DNA of 64,000 nucleotides from Coenobita brevimanus (lineage: Eukaryota > Arthropoda > Malacostraca > Decapoda > Coenobitidae): positions 10,221,350 through 10,285,349 of the forward strand of contig CM064658.1 of the NCBI GenBank assembly GCA_032717465.1. Reading direction: 5' to 3'. This document shows positions 1-12,625 of the stretch, piece by piece. Made by a program: the position numbers and the translations under genes. Within the stretch, counting starts at the first letter, position 1. Every line of letters starts with the position of its first letter. The notes under the pieces are model-generated. The model saw only the letters and a list, made by a program, of their open reading frames with translations. It was not told the DNA's origin and searched no databases.

Positions 1-268
1 TCATAAATTGTTTCAGTAATTGCCACTGTAAAAGTATAATGGTGAAAAAATTAGTAGATGACAAATCATAATGGGGAAAGAATTGAGGAAACCTGGGACC
101 ACAACGGGAGGAATGTGACCTGGGACTCTGAGAACCACTGCCCTAGAGTGTAGTGTGACTGCTAGGAGAATAATCTCTATAGCTACTGTCCTCGAGCGAG
201 GAAGGGCATATCAGTACAAAGTCCCAGGATAAAATCCCAGAAATTGAAATGTGATGGTGTGTGCTGAC

Positions 269-500
269 CTTATCCATGAGGGCGGGTATACTGATGCTGA
301 CGAAGGTGGGTCTGCTCCAGTCCACTCCGGGCAGGGAGGCCAGACACCGGCCCACCTCGCCAGGGTCCTCTTTCTCAGTATCCCAGAACACCGACACGCT
401 CTGCACCCGCTTCTGTGAGAGGGAGTGAAATAGTCTGGCTAGTGCGAGAATAGCGACACACTTGGCGCTCACTTCCATATGGAACAATATAAGTTTGGTC
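269..500 (-). CDS. Possible internal exon of an unidentified host gene
   Basis: On the minus strand an open stretch of 77 codons plus one leading base is bounded by a plausible acceptor (pyrimidine-rich tract ending in AG just above position 500) and a donor (AAG followed by GTCAGC at 268-263). The peptide is non-repetitive and of balanced composition, with a hydrophobic start (VAILALARLF) and a later stretch SVSVFWDTEKEDPG. It is less AT-rich than the surrounding DNA and has no transposon hallmark. I do not recognise the family; an extracellular receptor-type domain is only an impression. The next exon upstream would lie above 500 and the next downstream below 269; neither is identified. It could also be a chance open frame. 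Confidence 0.35.
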
Positions 501-1329
501 CTAACAAAAATATCGACACATTCTACATCTTCCTTTGTGAGGCTGGTATTGACACCTTCGGATATTTCAGTAAGTGAGATCTACCGAAAACTGTAAAATC
601 GCTTGGCTGCTCCAAGAATAGGCACAGCCTACATTCTCTGTTGTAAGGACGGCATTCACTATGAAAGATCTTCTTTATGCTAGATACATTACCATCTTCA
701 AAAGAATACTGCCTTGCCATGGCGATTAAGCTTGTGCATCCCAGTAATACATGAAGCTGTAATGTGTTCCTCTCACAGTAACTACCTGAAACAGCTCTAA
801 GAGGAACCAACTCAAACCTCCTTCTAAACCACTGTGACAAGATCTTTCAAACCATGACCCCAGGCTTCCAGCACATGTGAAGGCCAGGCGTGGTCCAGAT
901 CAAGGGGTGCTAAGAATCTCAGGGCATCTTAAACTAGCCGCCTTTGCATATTTATCCTTGGGACGTAAAACGTCTTCACCTTTACAATTGAAATCATTCT
1001 GAAGGACTGGGAGATGTAAGCTAGGATATCCTAGATCTTGGTGAGGTCAGAATTTCAGGTAAGGTACTCATGGGATTGTCTGGTAATTACATAGTGTGCT
1101 GCAGAGACAAACGGGGAGAGGAACATGATGTAGGATGTTTGGTTAACAAACACAATAATACTACTGAATTTTCTGGTATAAATTATACCATATTGGCCTT
1201 GATGATTACAATAGAATAAGAGCTATACCATGAAGCTAAATCCAAGTATACCCTCCACCATCAGCTTTTGATGACGAAGAAATGGTTAAGTTTAATGAAG
1301 ATGGGGAGGAAGTAATGAAAAACCATATA
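501..1329. other. No recognisable feature
   Basis: An open frame of 105 codons on the minus strand (523-840) has no recognisable motif and no convincing splice sites. Nothing else is supported here. Confidence 0.3.
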
Positions 1330-1890
1330 TTCTACAGGATACTCGTGGTGGCATACTAACGCAAAAGTAGACAAGAAAAGGTAGATAAGATCAAAGCAGG
1401 AATGTTTGGAATGAGTGATAGGAATGCTAGAGTGAGAGTTATGGTGAAATATGCAGAAAGGAATTTATACGAACGAAATTAGGGAGTTAGCATGGAGGGG
1501 ATCAAATGGTCAAATAAAGCATGAAATATACCTATTTAATCCTTATTAATAAAGAAAATACCGGTACAGAGAAGAATGTAGGAGCACTGAACAACGTTGA
1601 TTTAGGAAGTGGCCACAGAATGGTGAGTAGTAGCTAGTAGACCTCAGAAAAGAGAGGAAAAAGGTGGTACGAATACAATGCCAAACATTGTACAAAGTGA
1701 AGGCTGCGGCATTAGGTTTATCAGTTGAGAATTAAGACTTGCAGTTGATGGATGAAGCACATGTCGACACAGAACAGATGAAGGAAAACTGCATAAGAAG
1801 ATTGTATAAAGCAACTCTAGAAACTGTTGATAGGAAACTCCAAAACACCAGCAAACATTCGCAGAATATAAATGACCTTACGAAGAACTA
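1330..1890 (+). pseudogene. Decayed LINE endonuclease-domain remnant
   Basis: Conceptual translation across several frames gives fragments typical of the apurinic-type endonuclease of non-LTR retrotransposons: a glycine/arginine segment with GMSDRNARVRVMVKYAERN (about 1400-1470), and at 1591-1625 the peptide NNVDLGSGHRMV, which resembles the conserved SDHR motif near the end of the domain with D replaced by G. Multiple stops and frameshifts interrupt it, so it is dead. It ends where the SINE at about 1920 begins. The clade cannot be assigned. It might belong to the same kind of LINE as the dead RT at 7.8-10.1 kb, but there is no overlap with which to test that. Confidence 0.5.
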
Positions 1891-1919
1891 GAAGCCATCT
1901 CACAATGGGATCTCACCAC

Positions 1920-2343
<424 letters not shown>

Positions 2344-2395
2344 TATATTAAGTCTTTTCTGTATTGTAAATACATCCATTATAATTATTCCAAGT

Positions 2396-3164
2396 GAAGA
2401 CGAAGGGGAGCTGCAAGGCTTGGTGCATGAGTTTGGGAGAGTGTAAGAAACGGAATCGAAGGGTGAATGTAGGGAAGAGTAAAGGGATGGTCTTTGAGAG
2501 AAGTGAAGTCAGTGAATGTACAATGTGGTTGGATGAGGAGGAAATGGAAAATGTGAGTGCATTTAAGTACTTGGGTAGTGTGATGAGTAAGGATGGAAGT
2601 TTAGAGGGTGAATTGAAAGGGTACAGCAGGGAAGAAAGGTTGCTGGTTCTTTGAAAGCAGTGATAAGAAACAGGGAAGTAAGCATGGAAGTGAAAAAGTT
2701 ACTACATGACAGTATTGTGATACCAGCTCTAACGTATGGAAGTGAAGCTTGGACCTTGTTGGAGGGACAGAAGTCAAGAGTGAGAGCAGTGGAAATGAGT
2801 TATTTGAGAGGAGCATGTGGAATCACATGGAAAGAGACTGACGAATGAGGATGTGAAGGAGAGCTGTGGTGTGGATGTGGATGTGATAGGAAACGTTAAG
2901 AGAAACACACTGAGGTGGTTTGGCCACGTGGAGAGGATGGAGAGTGAGAGACTGACGAAGAGAGTGTATGTGAGTGAGGTGGAGGGGGGGAGAGGAAGGA
3001 AGAGGCCAAGGATGAGATTAAGGGATGGAGTGGAGAGTTATATGAGAGAGGGATGTGTGAGCCGGGAGCAGGGCAATGAAATGGCGGGGGACAGGGCGAC
3101 ACGGTGGCGATTTGTTTGTGGCCACCCCTTACGGGATTAAGTCGTCTGGCAATAGATAGATAAA
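2396..3164 (+). mobile_element. 5'-truncated LINE (copy 1), with target-site duplication
   Basis: The stretch matches the last ~770 bp of the LINE at 56414-58173. Translation fragments give the post-RT C-terminal region: a KRNRRVNVGKSK-like segment, EVKKLLHDSIVIPALTYGSE (about 2685-2745) and RWFGHVERMESERLTKRVYV (about 2910-2975), ending VCGHPLRD followed by a stop at about 3138. Only about 17 bases of 3' untranslated DNA precede a short (ATAG)n tail. The insertion is bounded by a 10-bp direct repeat TATTCCAAGT at 2386-2395 and 3165-3174. Frame shifts near 2650 and 2830 show it is dead. Confidence 0.85.
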
Positions 3165-3174
3165 TATTCCAAGT

Positions 3175-4199
3175 CGCAGACCATTATCTTTGGTATGAAT
3201 CTTTGTCGTCAAAACAAAAATTGGAACACTATTCACCATCAACATGGCATCAAAGGTGAAGGATGCTCATTCACCATATAATTTTCTATTGATAAAATCA
3301 ACTTAGTTTCACATGGTAGGCCTATATTGTAAATACATTTCTGATTCATTATTTTTTGAAGCCCTATCGAGTCTCGTCAAGCAGTGGCATTTTCTCACAT
3401 ATGAACGGCCCGACCGTAACGCTTTTCAGAAGCGTGTATCTCAGCAACCACAGGGCCGATCACTGCGTGGTTTGCACCATATGATGGCCCAATTCTTTAA
3501 GATTTGTTTTTGACAGGTTTCATCACACCCAAGAGGTGCACGTGGCACGTGACACACGCCAAATGCTGCATGTCTAAAATCTTCAAAAGAGGGCCACAGG
3601 CCAGACAGTTTGTCGTAAAGGTATGAAACCTGGTAAATAGACAGCCATCAATATACTCTACGCATCCTTGGGGTGCAAGGCGACATTTCAATGCTTTCGG
3701 ATTTAAATGGCCTCGCTCATACCTCGTCGACAAAGGTGTTTCTCTGGTCTAACCATAGACTCCCCTATAACCGTTTTCTTTGATTAACGTTCTCACTTAT
3801 CTCGCTTTGCACTAGATCCTTGCGCTAGATGGCGTGAAGGCAACGGTCGTGCAATCTTAACGCTGAGTCGTCACTCAGTACTTTTTCTCCTCCGTGGTTT
3901 CTTTGCTCCAGTTAATTTTCACTCAGAACAGAAGCAGGTACAGCAATGAGCAAAAGTTCACCGTCCATCCCTTGCCTGCATTGTGTTTTGCCTTCCATAC
4001 TTCTCATTCCTCCCTAAATCCTTCCTTCTCATACTCTTGTGTTGTTTGCTTCCTACTGCCATAACAGGAAAACGGTTCACGTATACACCATCCATTGCCA
4101 CAGCTGGGAGAAAAGTAGCGGCATACTTTTGCTCATGGTTGTACAGCCAGCCACAAAAGTAGTGTCACTGATGCCGGCTTTTGTGTACAGGGTGACCCG
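3175..4199. other. No recognisable feature
   Basis: No open frame with recognisable content and no match to other parts of the window was found. A small inverted motif (cacGTGGCACGTGac) lies near 3540. Confidence 0.3.
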
Positions 4200-4345
4200 G
4201 AAATAGCGCTTCACTAGAAACTCATTTGCCAGCATAATGTGTTGCAAGGACGGCTCAGTCGGCTGGTGTGGGCGTGGTTATGGCAGTGGGAGTAGGAAAT
4301 CAGTAAATGACGCAGGGTAGACGCTGGTAACACTGACTGAGCCGT
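4200..4345 (+). repeat. Interspersed repeat R-F, copy 1
   Basis: This shares several blocks with the reverse complement of 26725-26870, including TAGCGCT(T/C)CACT, GGACGGCTCAGTC and GACGCTG(G/C)TAAC. The two arms GGACGGCTCAGTC and GACTGAGCCGTCC within the copy are inverted, giving a hairpin-like structure of the kind seen in short non-autonomous DNA transposons. Confidence 0.5.
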
Positions 4346-4782
4346 CCCCACATCACACGAGACATCTCCCGCTGAAGTATAGATTTCATTGAACCTATTA
4401 TTTTGCAACTGCTTTCCCATTTTACACAGTACCCTCATCTCGCATCTTACATCTTGCTTTCATTTTCTGTCTTACACCTGTCTCTAATATTCCATCTTTA
4501 CTTCCCCCAGTTGTCAATCTTACATCTTACTTTCTCTCATTTTCCATCTAACACCTGGCTTCTCCGACTCTCCATTCTACGCCTTACTTTCTGTTGTTCT
4601 GTATGGATATCAAGTAAATAGCCACGCAGTCAGCTTCACTAACATGCAAGAAGGGTGTATTAGCAGAAAAGGAAAATGGGTGTACTGTATTTCCAAATTA
4701 AATCGCTTAGGAAGAGGCGCTACGATGCTTACGTTGCAACATAAAACGGATCTTAGTCTTGAGGAATGTTTGGTGCTGATGA
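4346..4782. other. Pyrimidine-rich stretch, no recognisable feature
   Basis: Internal loose repeats of a 'ccatcttacatctt'-like phrase occur between 4430 and 4600. No gene seen. Confidence 0.3.
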
Positions 4783-4971
4783 TGGATGCCTTCATGCAGT
4801 GGCATTGATATAACGGGGTGGTGGAGCTACCTGGTTATACATACATCCCTCAGCTCCCTCCCTAACCCCTGAGAGGAAGATGGTGGAATGTAGAGGGACA
4901 GCTTTAGCCTGCAGTTTACTGAGTTCATGTCTCTTATGAACCTGGGCTGCTACTAATACTATGTAACTGCA

Positions 4972-4975
<4 letters not shown>
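4783..4975 (+). repeat. SINE-like repeat R-D, copy 1
   Basis: Aligns by eye with 12311-12492 and 25572-25742. Common landmarks are GCCTTCA(T/C)G near the start, GTGATATA(A/G), CCTATCCCC-like and GG(A/T)GGACTG-like segments, and CTG(A/G)(A/G)CCTGGG at the end. All three copies lie in the same orientation and run directly into trinucleotide microsatellites. Confidence 0.6.
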
Positions 4976-5002
<27 letters not shown>

Positions 5003-5314
5003 TGTAACTGCAACTACTACTACTACTACTACTATGTAACTGCAACTACTACTACTACTACTACTACTACTGCTGCTGCTACTACTACTACTGTAACTGC
5101 AACTACTACTACTACTGCTGCTACTACTGCTACTACTACTGTAACTGCAACTACTACTACTACTACTACTACTACTGCTGCTACTACTACTACTGTAACT
5201 GCAACTACTACTACTACTACTACTACTGCTGCTGCTACTACTACTACTACTGTAACTGCAACTACTACTACTACTACTACTGCTGCTACTACTACTACTA
5301 CTACTGTAACTGCA

Positions 5315-5353
<39 letters not shown>

Positions 5354-5375
5354 GCTGCTGCTACTACTACTACTG

Positions 5376-5425
<50 letters not shown>
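4960..5425. repeat. Compound (TAC)n / TGTAACTGCAAC array, then (AAT)n
   Basis: At least eight copies of the 12-mer TGTAACTGCAAC are separated by TAC/TGC trinucleotide runs of variable length, giving a higher-order period of roughly 32-58 bp. From about 5375 it changes to pure AAT repeats. The long serine, valine or isoleucine 'proteins' read across it are artefacts. Confidence 0.95.
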
Positions 5426-5752
5426 CCATCCATCCATTATCCAATCCTACGTTGCCCCATGAGAAGCGTAGAAGCCCTGGGCTAGGCAGTTGGTCCTGAC
5501 ATTTAAGATGAGTGTGACCAACCTCACTCATCCCTGAGCGGCATTACGTGAGCAATAAACCCCAACCACCCCTTGGATATAAACCTTCACCGGCTCAATC
5601 CGATTGGAGCATAATAATTACCCACTAAACCACCAGGCGCCAAAATTTGGTTATATGGTTACCACCCTGCATAGTCTTGTCACTCAGTGTAGAGTCACCC
5701 ACAGGCAGAAGAAAGAGGAAAGAATGAAGGAATGAAAGACAGAAGAGGGAGT
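5426..5752 (-). repeat. tRNA-derived SINE-like repeat R-C, copy 1
   Basis: Nearly the same sequence recurs at 30445-30790, and its 3' part at 25879-25976. Read on the minus strand it ends in a (ATGG)n tail and carries TGGTTTAGTGG (A-box-like) and, about 50 bases on, GGTTTATATCC (B-box-like). A tRNA-derived, pol III-transcribed origin is therefore inferred. The 5' part contains the segment GTGACTCTACACTGAGTGAC shared with the 30-kb copy. Confidence 0.65.
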
Positions 5753-5806
5753 AAATAATAATAATAATAATAACAATAATAATAATAATAATAACAACAA
5801 CAACAA
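5753..5806. repeat. (AAT)n / (AAC)n microsatellite
   Basis: Trinucleotide run directly at the 5' end of the R-C copy. Confidence 0.9.
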
Positions 5807-5929
5807 AGTAGGTGTACAGTTTCTCCCAAAGCATTCCAGTAAACCTGGAATCCTAATACCCAATCGTGCCACATGTACTGTACACCGATTTCGTTGACAT
5901 CCATGTGCCCACTTTCCCTATTTCTGATC

Positions 5930-6960
5930 GTTTGTATTTTGGGGAGGGGGCAGACCCCTTGAAGAATCAGTGGGGGGTCACGTTCTCACTAAATAGCATT
6001 GTGGATGAGAGTCCATCGTACAATATGTACTATATCAGATCCATATCTGCCAAACATTCATAATTTCTGACTTTTTAATTTGCTGAAGCCGGTTCACCCC
6101 CTAAAAAAAAAAAAAAAAAAAAAAAAAGTTTGTAAACTATATAGTGCAAGACCTTCCCAAAACCCAACGAACTTCACCTAGAAAATGTCATTCAAATCTT
6201 TCTCCTATTTCTTTCTTTTCCTTTCTTTCTTTCTTTTTTTTTTTTTTTTCAGTAAGGGGCTAACCACCCCAAGAATCATGGTGGGGGGAGTCATGCAGTT
6301 TCTTGCAGTGCATTCAGAGAAAACACAGACACTGCCGACCTAATCCTGTGATATGTATGACGATTTTGCTGAAGTCCATGTCCTCATTTACTCCTATTGC
6401 CAATCGTTTTTATTTGGGGGGGACTGACCCCTCAAGAATCATTGGGGGTTCACGCTCTTCAAATATCTGATTTCGGATGAGAGTCCATTGTACAACATGC
6501 ATTAAGATATCAAAGCCATATCTACCCTATTTCCCCTATTTGGTATCTTTTATCGGTTTTGGAGGGAGGCTGCCCCTTTAAAAATACTGGTAGAAAACTT
6601 AAATAGGAAAGGTTATTATCAAGTAACCAAAGGTACTGACCTGAGAAGTTTCGTTCAAATCCATCAGCTCACGTTCCCTTATTTCTGGTCGTTGTTAATT
6701 TTGGGAAAAGGGTTAACTCCCAAGAATCCCTGGGGGGGGGGGTCACGCTCCCTAAATATCGCATTACAGATGAGAGTTCATTATACAATATGTACTAAGA
6801 TATCAATGCCTGTCTGTCCTCTGGAAAAAAAAAAAAAAATGGCCAGACGGGCTGACCTCTCTAAAAATAATTGTTGGAAAATTGTATACAGTGGAAAATC
6901 TTCCCAGGAACCTGAAAACTGACCTGGGAAGTTTTATTGAGATCCATCAAATAGCCTAAG
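5930..6960 (+). repeat. Degenerate tandem repeat, unit about 300 bp
   Basis: The phrase '(c)aagaatc..tggggg..tcacg' occurs near 5960, 6268, 6430 and 6718. The phrase 'gatgagagt(c/t)cat..tacaa(t/c)atg' occurs near 6004, 6478 and 6771. The order of phrases is preserved, so this is a diverged tandem array of three or four units. A/T homopolymers interrupt it at 6101, 6231 and 6825. Identity of the unit is unknown. Confidence 0.6.
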
Positions 6961-6963
6961 AGG

Positions 6964-7839
<876 letters not shown>

Positions 7840-10115
7840 TTGTTGTTGTAGTCAGGAGGTAAACTGTTAAACTATAGCGAATACTTTGACGTGCTTAATA
7901 CCAGAATTGCTTTGAAGAATGCGCTAAATAAGTGTAAGGCAGATGAACACAAGGAAATTTTCTTCTGGTAAATTACCAATATGCCGGGAATCGAACCAGG
8001 GACTCTCAGGTGAGAGCCAGGCAGCATACCACTACACCACGACTAGGTAAAAGTTAACTCACGTTGTCACAATCTTGTAACCAACGTCCCTCCGCCCCCA
8101 CTGTGGGCATCAAGAGGATGAGTTAACCCCCTGGCACTCGGGCAAGTAGATGCTTTTAATCTATCCCAAGCACTTACGGCAAGTCAGAATGAAGGGAGAA
8201 ACCTGTACTGTACACAGGAAAAATCATCTGGTAAATTACCAATATGTCGGGAATCGAACCAGGGACTCTCAGGTGAGAGCCAGGCAGCATACCACTACAC
8301 CACGACCAGGTAAAATTAAAAATCACGTTGTCACAATCTTGTAACCAACGTCCCTCCGCCCCCACTGTGGGCATCAAGAGGATGAGTTAACCCCCTGGCA
8401 CTCGGGCAAGTAGATGCTTTTAATCTATCCCAAGCACTTACGGCAAGTCAGAATGAAGGGAGAAACCTGTACTGTACACAGGTCGTGGTGTAGTGGTTTG
8501 CTGCCTGGCTCTCACCTGAGAGTCCCTGGTTCGATTCCCGGCATATTGGTAATTTACCAGATGATTTTTCCTGTGTACAGTACAGGTTTCTCCCTTCATT
8601 CTGACTTGCCGTAAGTGCTTGGGATAGATTAAAAGCATCTACTTGCCCGAGTGCCAGGGGGTTAACTCATCCTCTTGATGCCCACAGTGTGGGGAGGACG
8701 TTGGTTACAAGATTGTGACAACGTGAGTTAACTTTTACCTGGTCGTGGTGTAGTGGTATGTTGCCTGGCTCTCACCTGAGAGTCCCTGGTTCGATTCCCG
8801 GCATATTGGTAATTTACCAGATGATTTTTCCTGTGTACAGTACAGGTTTCTCCCTTCATTCTGACTTGCCGTAAGTGCTTGGGATAGATTAAAAGCATCT
8901 ACTTGCCCGAGTGCCAGGGGGTTAACTCATCCTCTTGATGCCCACAGTGGGGGCGGAGGGACGTTGGTTACAAGATTGTGACAACGTGAGTTAACTTTTA
9001 CCTGGTCGTGGTGTAGTGGTATGCTGCCTGGCTCTCACCTGAGAGTCCCTGGTTCGATTCCCGGCATATTGGTAATTTACCAGATGATTTTTCCTGTGTA
9101 CAGTACAGGTTTCTCCCTTCACAAGGAAATTTGTTTATCCATTCAGGAAAAATTTAATGACAGAAATAAGGAAGGAATTTGGTTCATAATTAAGCGAAAG
9201 AGAGGGAGACTAAATAAGACAGTTGTAACTGACAACATGCAGCCTGATGAAGATATTTTAGACATATTTACAGGGAAGTATTAGAAGGAACAGCCACCCA
9301 CCAACAATGACTCTAAAGATACATTTATGAGAGATTTTAGGAAGAAGTGGGGGAATGAAAGGAAAATGCATCCTAGATTATCAAATGTATCACTACGCAG
9401 AATAATATCAAGGCTTCGTACAGGTGCTGGACACGACGGAATACACTCACTTTTCCTCATACATGCCTCTGACACTTCAGTTAATTAATTTTCTGATCTT
9501 TTTAATATTTGCTTTTCACGCTGCTACCTCCCATCCGAACTACTAAGAGAAACTATCACACCCATACTCAAACACTATGAAGGGCCAGTATTTCTAACTC
9601 AGATAACTACAAGCCAATAATGCAATTATTCGTATTCTGTCAACTAAAAATATTTGAAATGCATTCGTCACATATGAGAGAGAAGAAGGTAGCACTAAAT
9701 GTGCGGCAGTTTGGTTTTAAAAGTGAAATGTCTACAGGAGATTGCGTGTGGACAGAATTTACCTTTTAATATATTATCTACGTAGTCAGATGACAAATGT
9801 TAGCTGGAAGGACACTAAGGACAACTATCATTACATAAAACACGGAATCAGGCTGGGAGGTATTTTGTCACCTTCCTTTTTAAGATGTATATTGACAGTA
9901 TCATCACAGATGCATGGCTACAGATGTATGGCCTGTGCAGACAATATTGCATTACAAGCTAATTCTGTTTAAGAGATGGACGAGATATACAAAAAAATTC
10001 TGTTTGGAAATTGAAAATCAATGTTTAAAAATAAATGTCAAAACTAAATGAATGAGAGTGAATTATAGCAATATCAGAGGCAGTAATGTTTTACAGATCG
10101 GAAATGATGAGCAAA
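7840..10115 (+). pseudogene. Dead LINE reverse-transcriptase remnant, split by a SINE array
   Basis: Translation before the array reads LNTRIALKNALNKCKADEHK, and after it continues in sense as SIQEKFNDRNKEGIW, then a linker, then RT-like fragments: LRTGAGHDGIHS (about 9413-9450, resembling the kAxGpDGI motif of LINE RTs), LPSELLRETITPILKH (about 9533-9580), a GFKSEMSTGD segment (about 9713-9740) and a GGILSP segment (about 9858). Many stops and shifts make it inactive. The array at 7961-9120 interrupts it with a perfect 12-bp TSD, so the LINE was there first. The clade is unassigned; it is not the LINE of 2.4 and 56.4 kb. Confidence 0.65.
7961..9120. repeat. Five-unit palindromic array of tRNA-Glu-like SINE units
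   Basis: Units of 260-263 bp each hold a 69-bp tRNA-like head (A-box-like TGGTGTAGTGG, anticodon-position CTC, B box GGTTCGATTCC) and a ~190-bp body. Heads lie at 7976-8044 and 8239-8307 (minus strand), then at 8481-8549, 8741-8809 and 9004-9072 (plus strand). Orientation flips at about 8480, making a near-perfect inverted repeat with arms of ~520 bp. The last unit is cut short at 9120. A 12-bp direct repeat ACAAGGAAATTT flanks the whole array (7949-7960 and 9121-9132). The acceptor stem does not pair, so these are not working tRNA genes. Confidence 0.85.
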
Positions 10116-11576
10116 GATGGTGACCTTTCATGACTACTTAGGTCACCTCATGATGATTTAAAAAATAAAGATTACAGAAAACGTAAGCAACGCTAAGCTA
10201 TTGCAATCTTCCACCTGGCTAAGCACATACCCCACCTCCCTACACACCCAACCAAGCGCATAACGGCTCTCACCCTCCCCCCCCATTCTTTTCTTTTAAA
10301 GGTGGGCGTAAGAAAAACGCCTTGAGGACACACAGTCTGGACGGTGGACCTTTCAGATTCCTTGCACGGGCTGCATTGAAATCTCCGGGAAAAAATTATA
10401 TTTCTGTTTTTACTTTTTCACTATTAAAACAAAAAAATACTTAAGACAGCATTCTAACTACCAAAAGGCACCAGTTCACTATAAGACACATAACTGTGAA
10501 ATTTCATGACTCTATAGTGAATACTTCCTGAGTTCTGGCCCGGAAACGAAAACTCAACGCCCGGCCAGCTGCCCTGCTGCCCACCTCAACAGACGGACAC
10601 CTATTGATCCCAGTGATAACACCCTCCCCTCACTTTGTCAGGTGGAGGGTAAAAAAGAATAACAAATTTTATGTGTCTCAATAGTGTATTTAGAAATTTT
10701 AGTAACCTACATAATGGTACTTAAATATTTCTATTTAACTCATTTTGCAGGCCAGATTATGGCCTGCCATTGCCCAGCCACATAAGTTTATGTAAATTAT
10801 GCTTTTTAAATGCATTTGAGGTAGCATACGGTAAACATGATAGGTGTACAACTATACACCATGAGTCAGGTAATACCAGAATATTGTAATATGGTACTTC
10901 TGCACCATCATGTTGCTTTTGTTCATTATCAGTATTATATGAGGCTCTTGGCGACAAATAATGCTATTATTAAATCTGATTTATTTTACCTTAAAATGGG
11001 TTATTTTTTATAGTCAGTTACACTATCATTTTAGAGTGGTTTATAGAATGGACATTTCTAGGTACAATCTTGACATTTTAAAAGCAAGAATATCCTATGT
11101 ACAAAAAACACGAGGAACAAAGAGGTCCTGCATCACTTTTTTGTGGACAACATATTTGTATAATACTATTACTTGTGTGTCTTTAATGTACTTAGAAAAT
11201 AAGTAAATTCTTTTTTTACAGAAAGATGTTTATTTGAGGACAGTTTATAATTTTAGCTAAGATTAATTCTAGTAATAAAAAACAAAAACTGCCATCCAGA
11301 AACTTATGTTTTTCTTAAGGGTTTGTGTTGAATAGAAATATCCTTTTTGATTTTATAAAATATGTGAAAACTGGGCTATATGCGTCCTTGGGCAAGTATA
11401 TGCATGAATGTTTGTATGTAACATTCGCAAGTGCATGTACAGCACCTAATACTCAACGTGCTTATGAGGTAGCCAGACGTATGTGCAGGACAATTGTCAA
11501 GTATTACGTTATCTAATTATTCTTCATACTTATAGCTATGTATTTTATGCGAAGTAAAATTGACTGATTGATTGGA
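10116..11576. other. AT-rich stretch, no recognisable gene
   Basis: Homopolymer-rich DNA. Open frames of 60-80 codons at 10757-10957, 10961-11206 and 11325-11516 have no recognisable motif. No repeat match to the rest of the window was seen. Confidence 0.3.
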
Positions 11577-11606
11577 CACTACTACTACTACTACTACCAT
11601 GACGAC

Positions 11607-11651
<45 letters not shown>

Positions 11652-11657
11652 CAATAA
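11577..11657. repeat. (TAC)n then (AAT)n microsatellite
   Basis: Short TAC run followed by AAT/AAC trinucleotides. Confidence 0.95.
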
Positions 11658-12310
11658 TTAGTAACAATACATTTTCCTTCATCGACATACACGAACCCAT
11701 GTACAATCAATTCTTGTCGTAACCGTGATTTGTTTTTTTAAGACAGATGAAGAAATTCGGAAACCTCCTACTGTATGCATCTTGCCCTGACAAAAAAAAA
11801 AAAAAAAAAAAAGCTGAGAAAAAATATCGCATTTATCCGAATGGAAGCAAATATTAGTTACGAGAGAAAAAATATATAAGTTTTCAGAATAAGCATGGAA
11901 GAAAAACGTAGAATCTTTTTTTTTTTTTTTCCTGTAGACACAAGTTCTATGTTTGTCTTACTTTAACCTAAAACTGCCGTATTTCAGTCTTCAATGCTGA
12001 GTTGTAACAATATATAAACACCAGAATATGATGCAATACCCGACACCAGGCGATTTGTCTATTAAACCTTGACCCCCCTCATCCTTCACCCCGGCTTTAG
12101 AAGGGAGGCGGGGCTTAAAAGACAAGTTGCCTGATGCAGGGTATAGCCACAAAGGGTGACCATAGGCTACCCCGCGACAGGCAGGGTAGTGACTACCTTG
12201 GTCATTAAAAGACCGGGAAGGAGTTACGCAGTTATAGTGGTTGGTATGAGTCTCTTTGGTTATTTTTCCAGTCGACTCTCCTACCTTGGTATGCTTGGTC
12301 AATAACTGAG
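11658..12310. other. No recognisable feature
   Basis: Contains an A-run at 11792-11811 and a T-run near 11915. No gene seen. Confidence 0.3.
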
Positions 12311-12492
12311 CTAAAGGAGGTGTTGCCTTCATGCGGTGACACTGATATAGTCGAACGGGAGGGCGGCCCTGTTAAACAAACGTCCCTTAGCTCTTTCCCT
12401 ATCCCCCGGAAAGTGGATGGTGGACTGCTGGAGAAGGGGAGCTGCAGCCTGTAGTCCACTGGGTTCACATTTCGACTGAACCTGGGGTTACA
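12311..12492 (+). repeat. SINE-like repeat R-D, copy 2
   Basis: Matches 4783-4975 and 25572-25742, including GCCTTCATGCGGTGACACTG at its start and CTGAACCTGGGGTTAC at its end, and passes directly into (CAA)n/(TAC)n. Confidence 0.65.
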
Positions 12493-12625
12493 ACAACAAC
12501 AATAACGACAACAACAACGACAACAACAACAAGAACAACAACTACTACAACTGCTACTACTACTATTACTACTACTACTACTACTAATAATAAAAATAAT
12601 AAAAATTATAAAAAAAATAATGATC
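12489..12625. repeat. (CAA)n, (TAC)n, (AAT)n microsatellite
   Basis: Compound trinucleotide run continuing from the R-D 3' end. Confidence 0.95.

Noticed and set aside
5000..5437. Long poly-Ser, poly-Val and poly-Ile open frames
   Set aside because: They are translations of the TAC/AAT microsatellite in different frames with no start context or non-repeat sequence.
8481..9072. Working tRNA-Glu (CTC) genes
   Set aside because: The A and B boxes and a CTC at the anticodon position are present, but the acceptor stem does not pair and the anticodon stem is imperfect; these are SINE heads.
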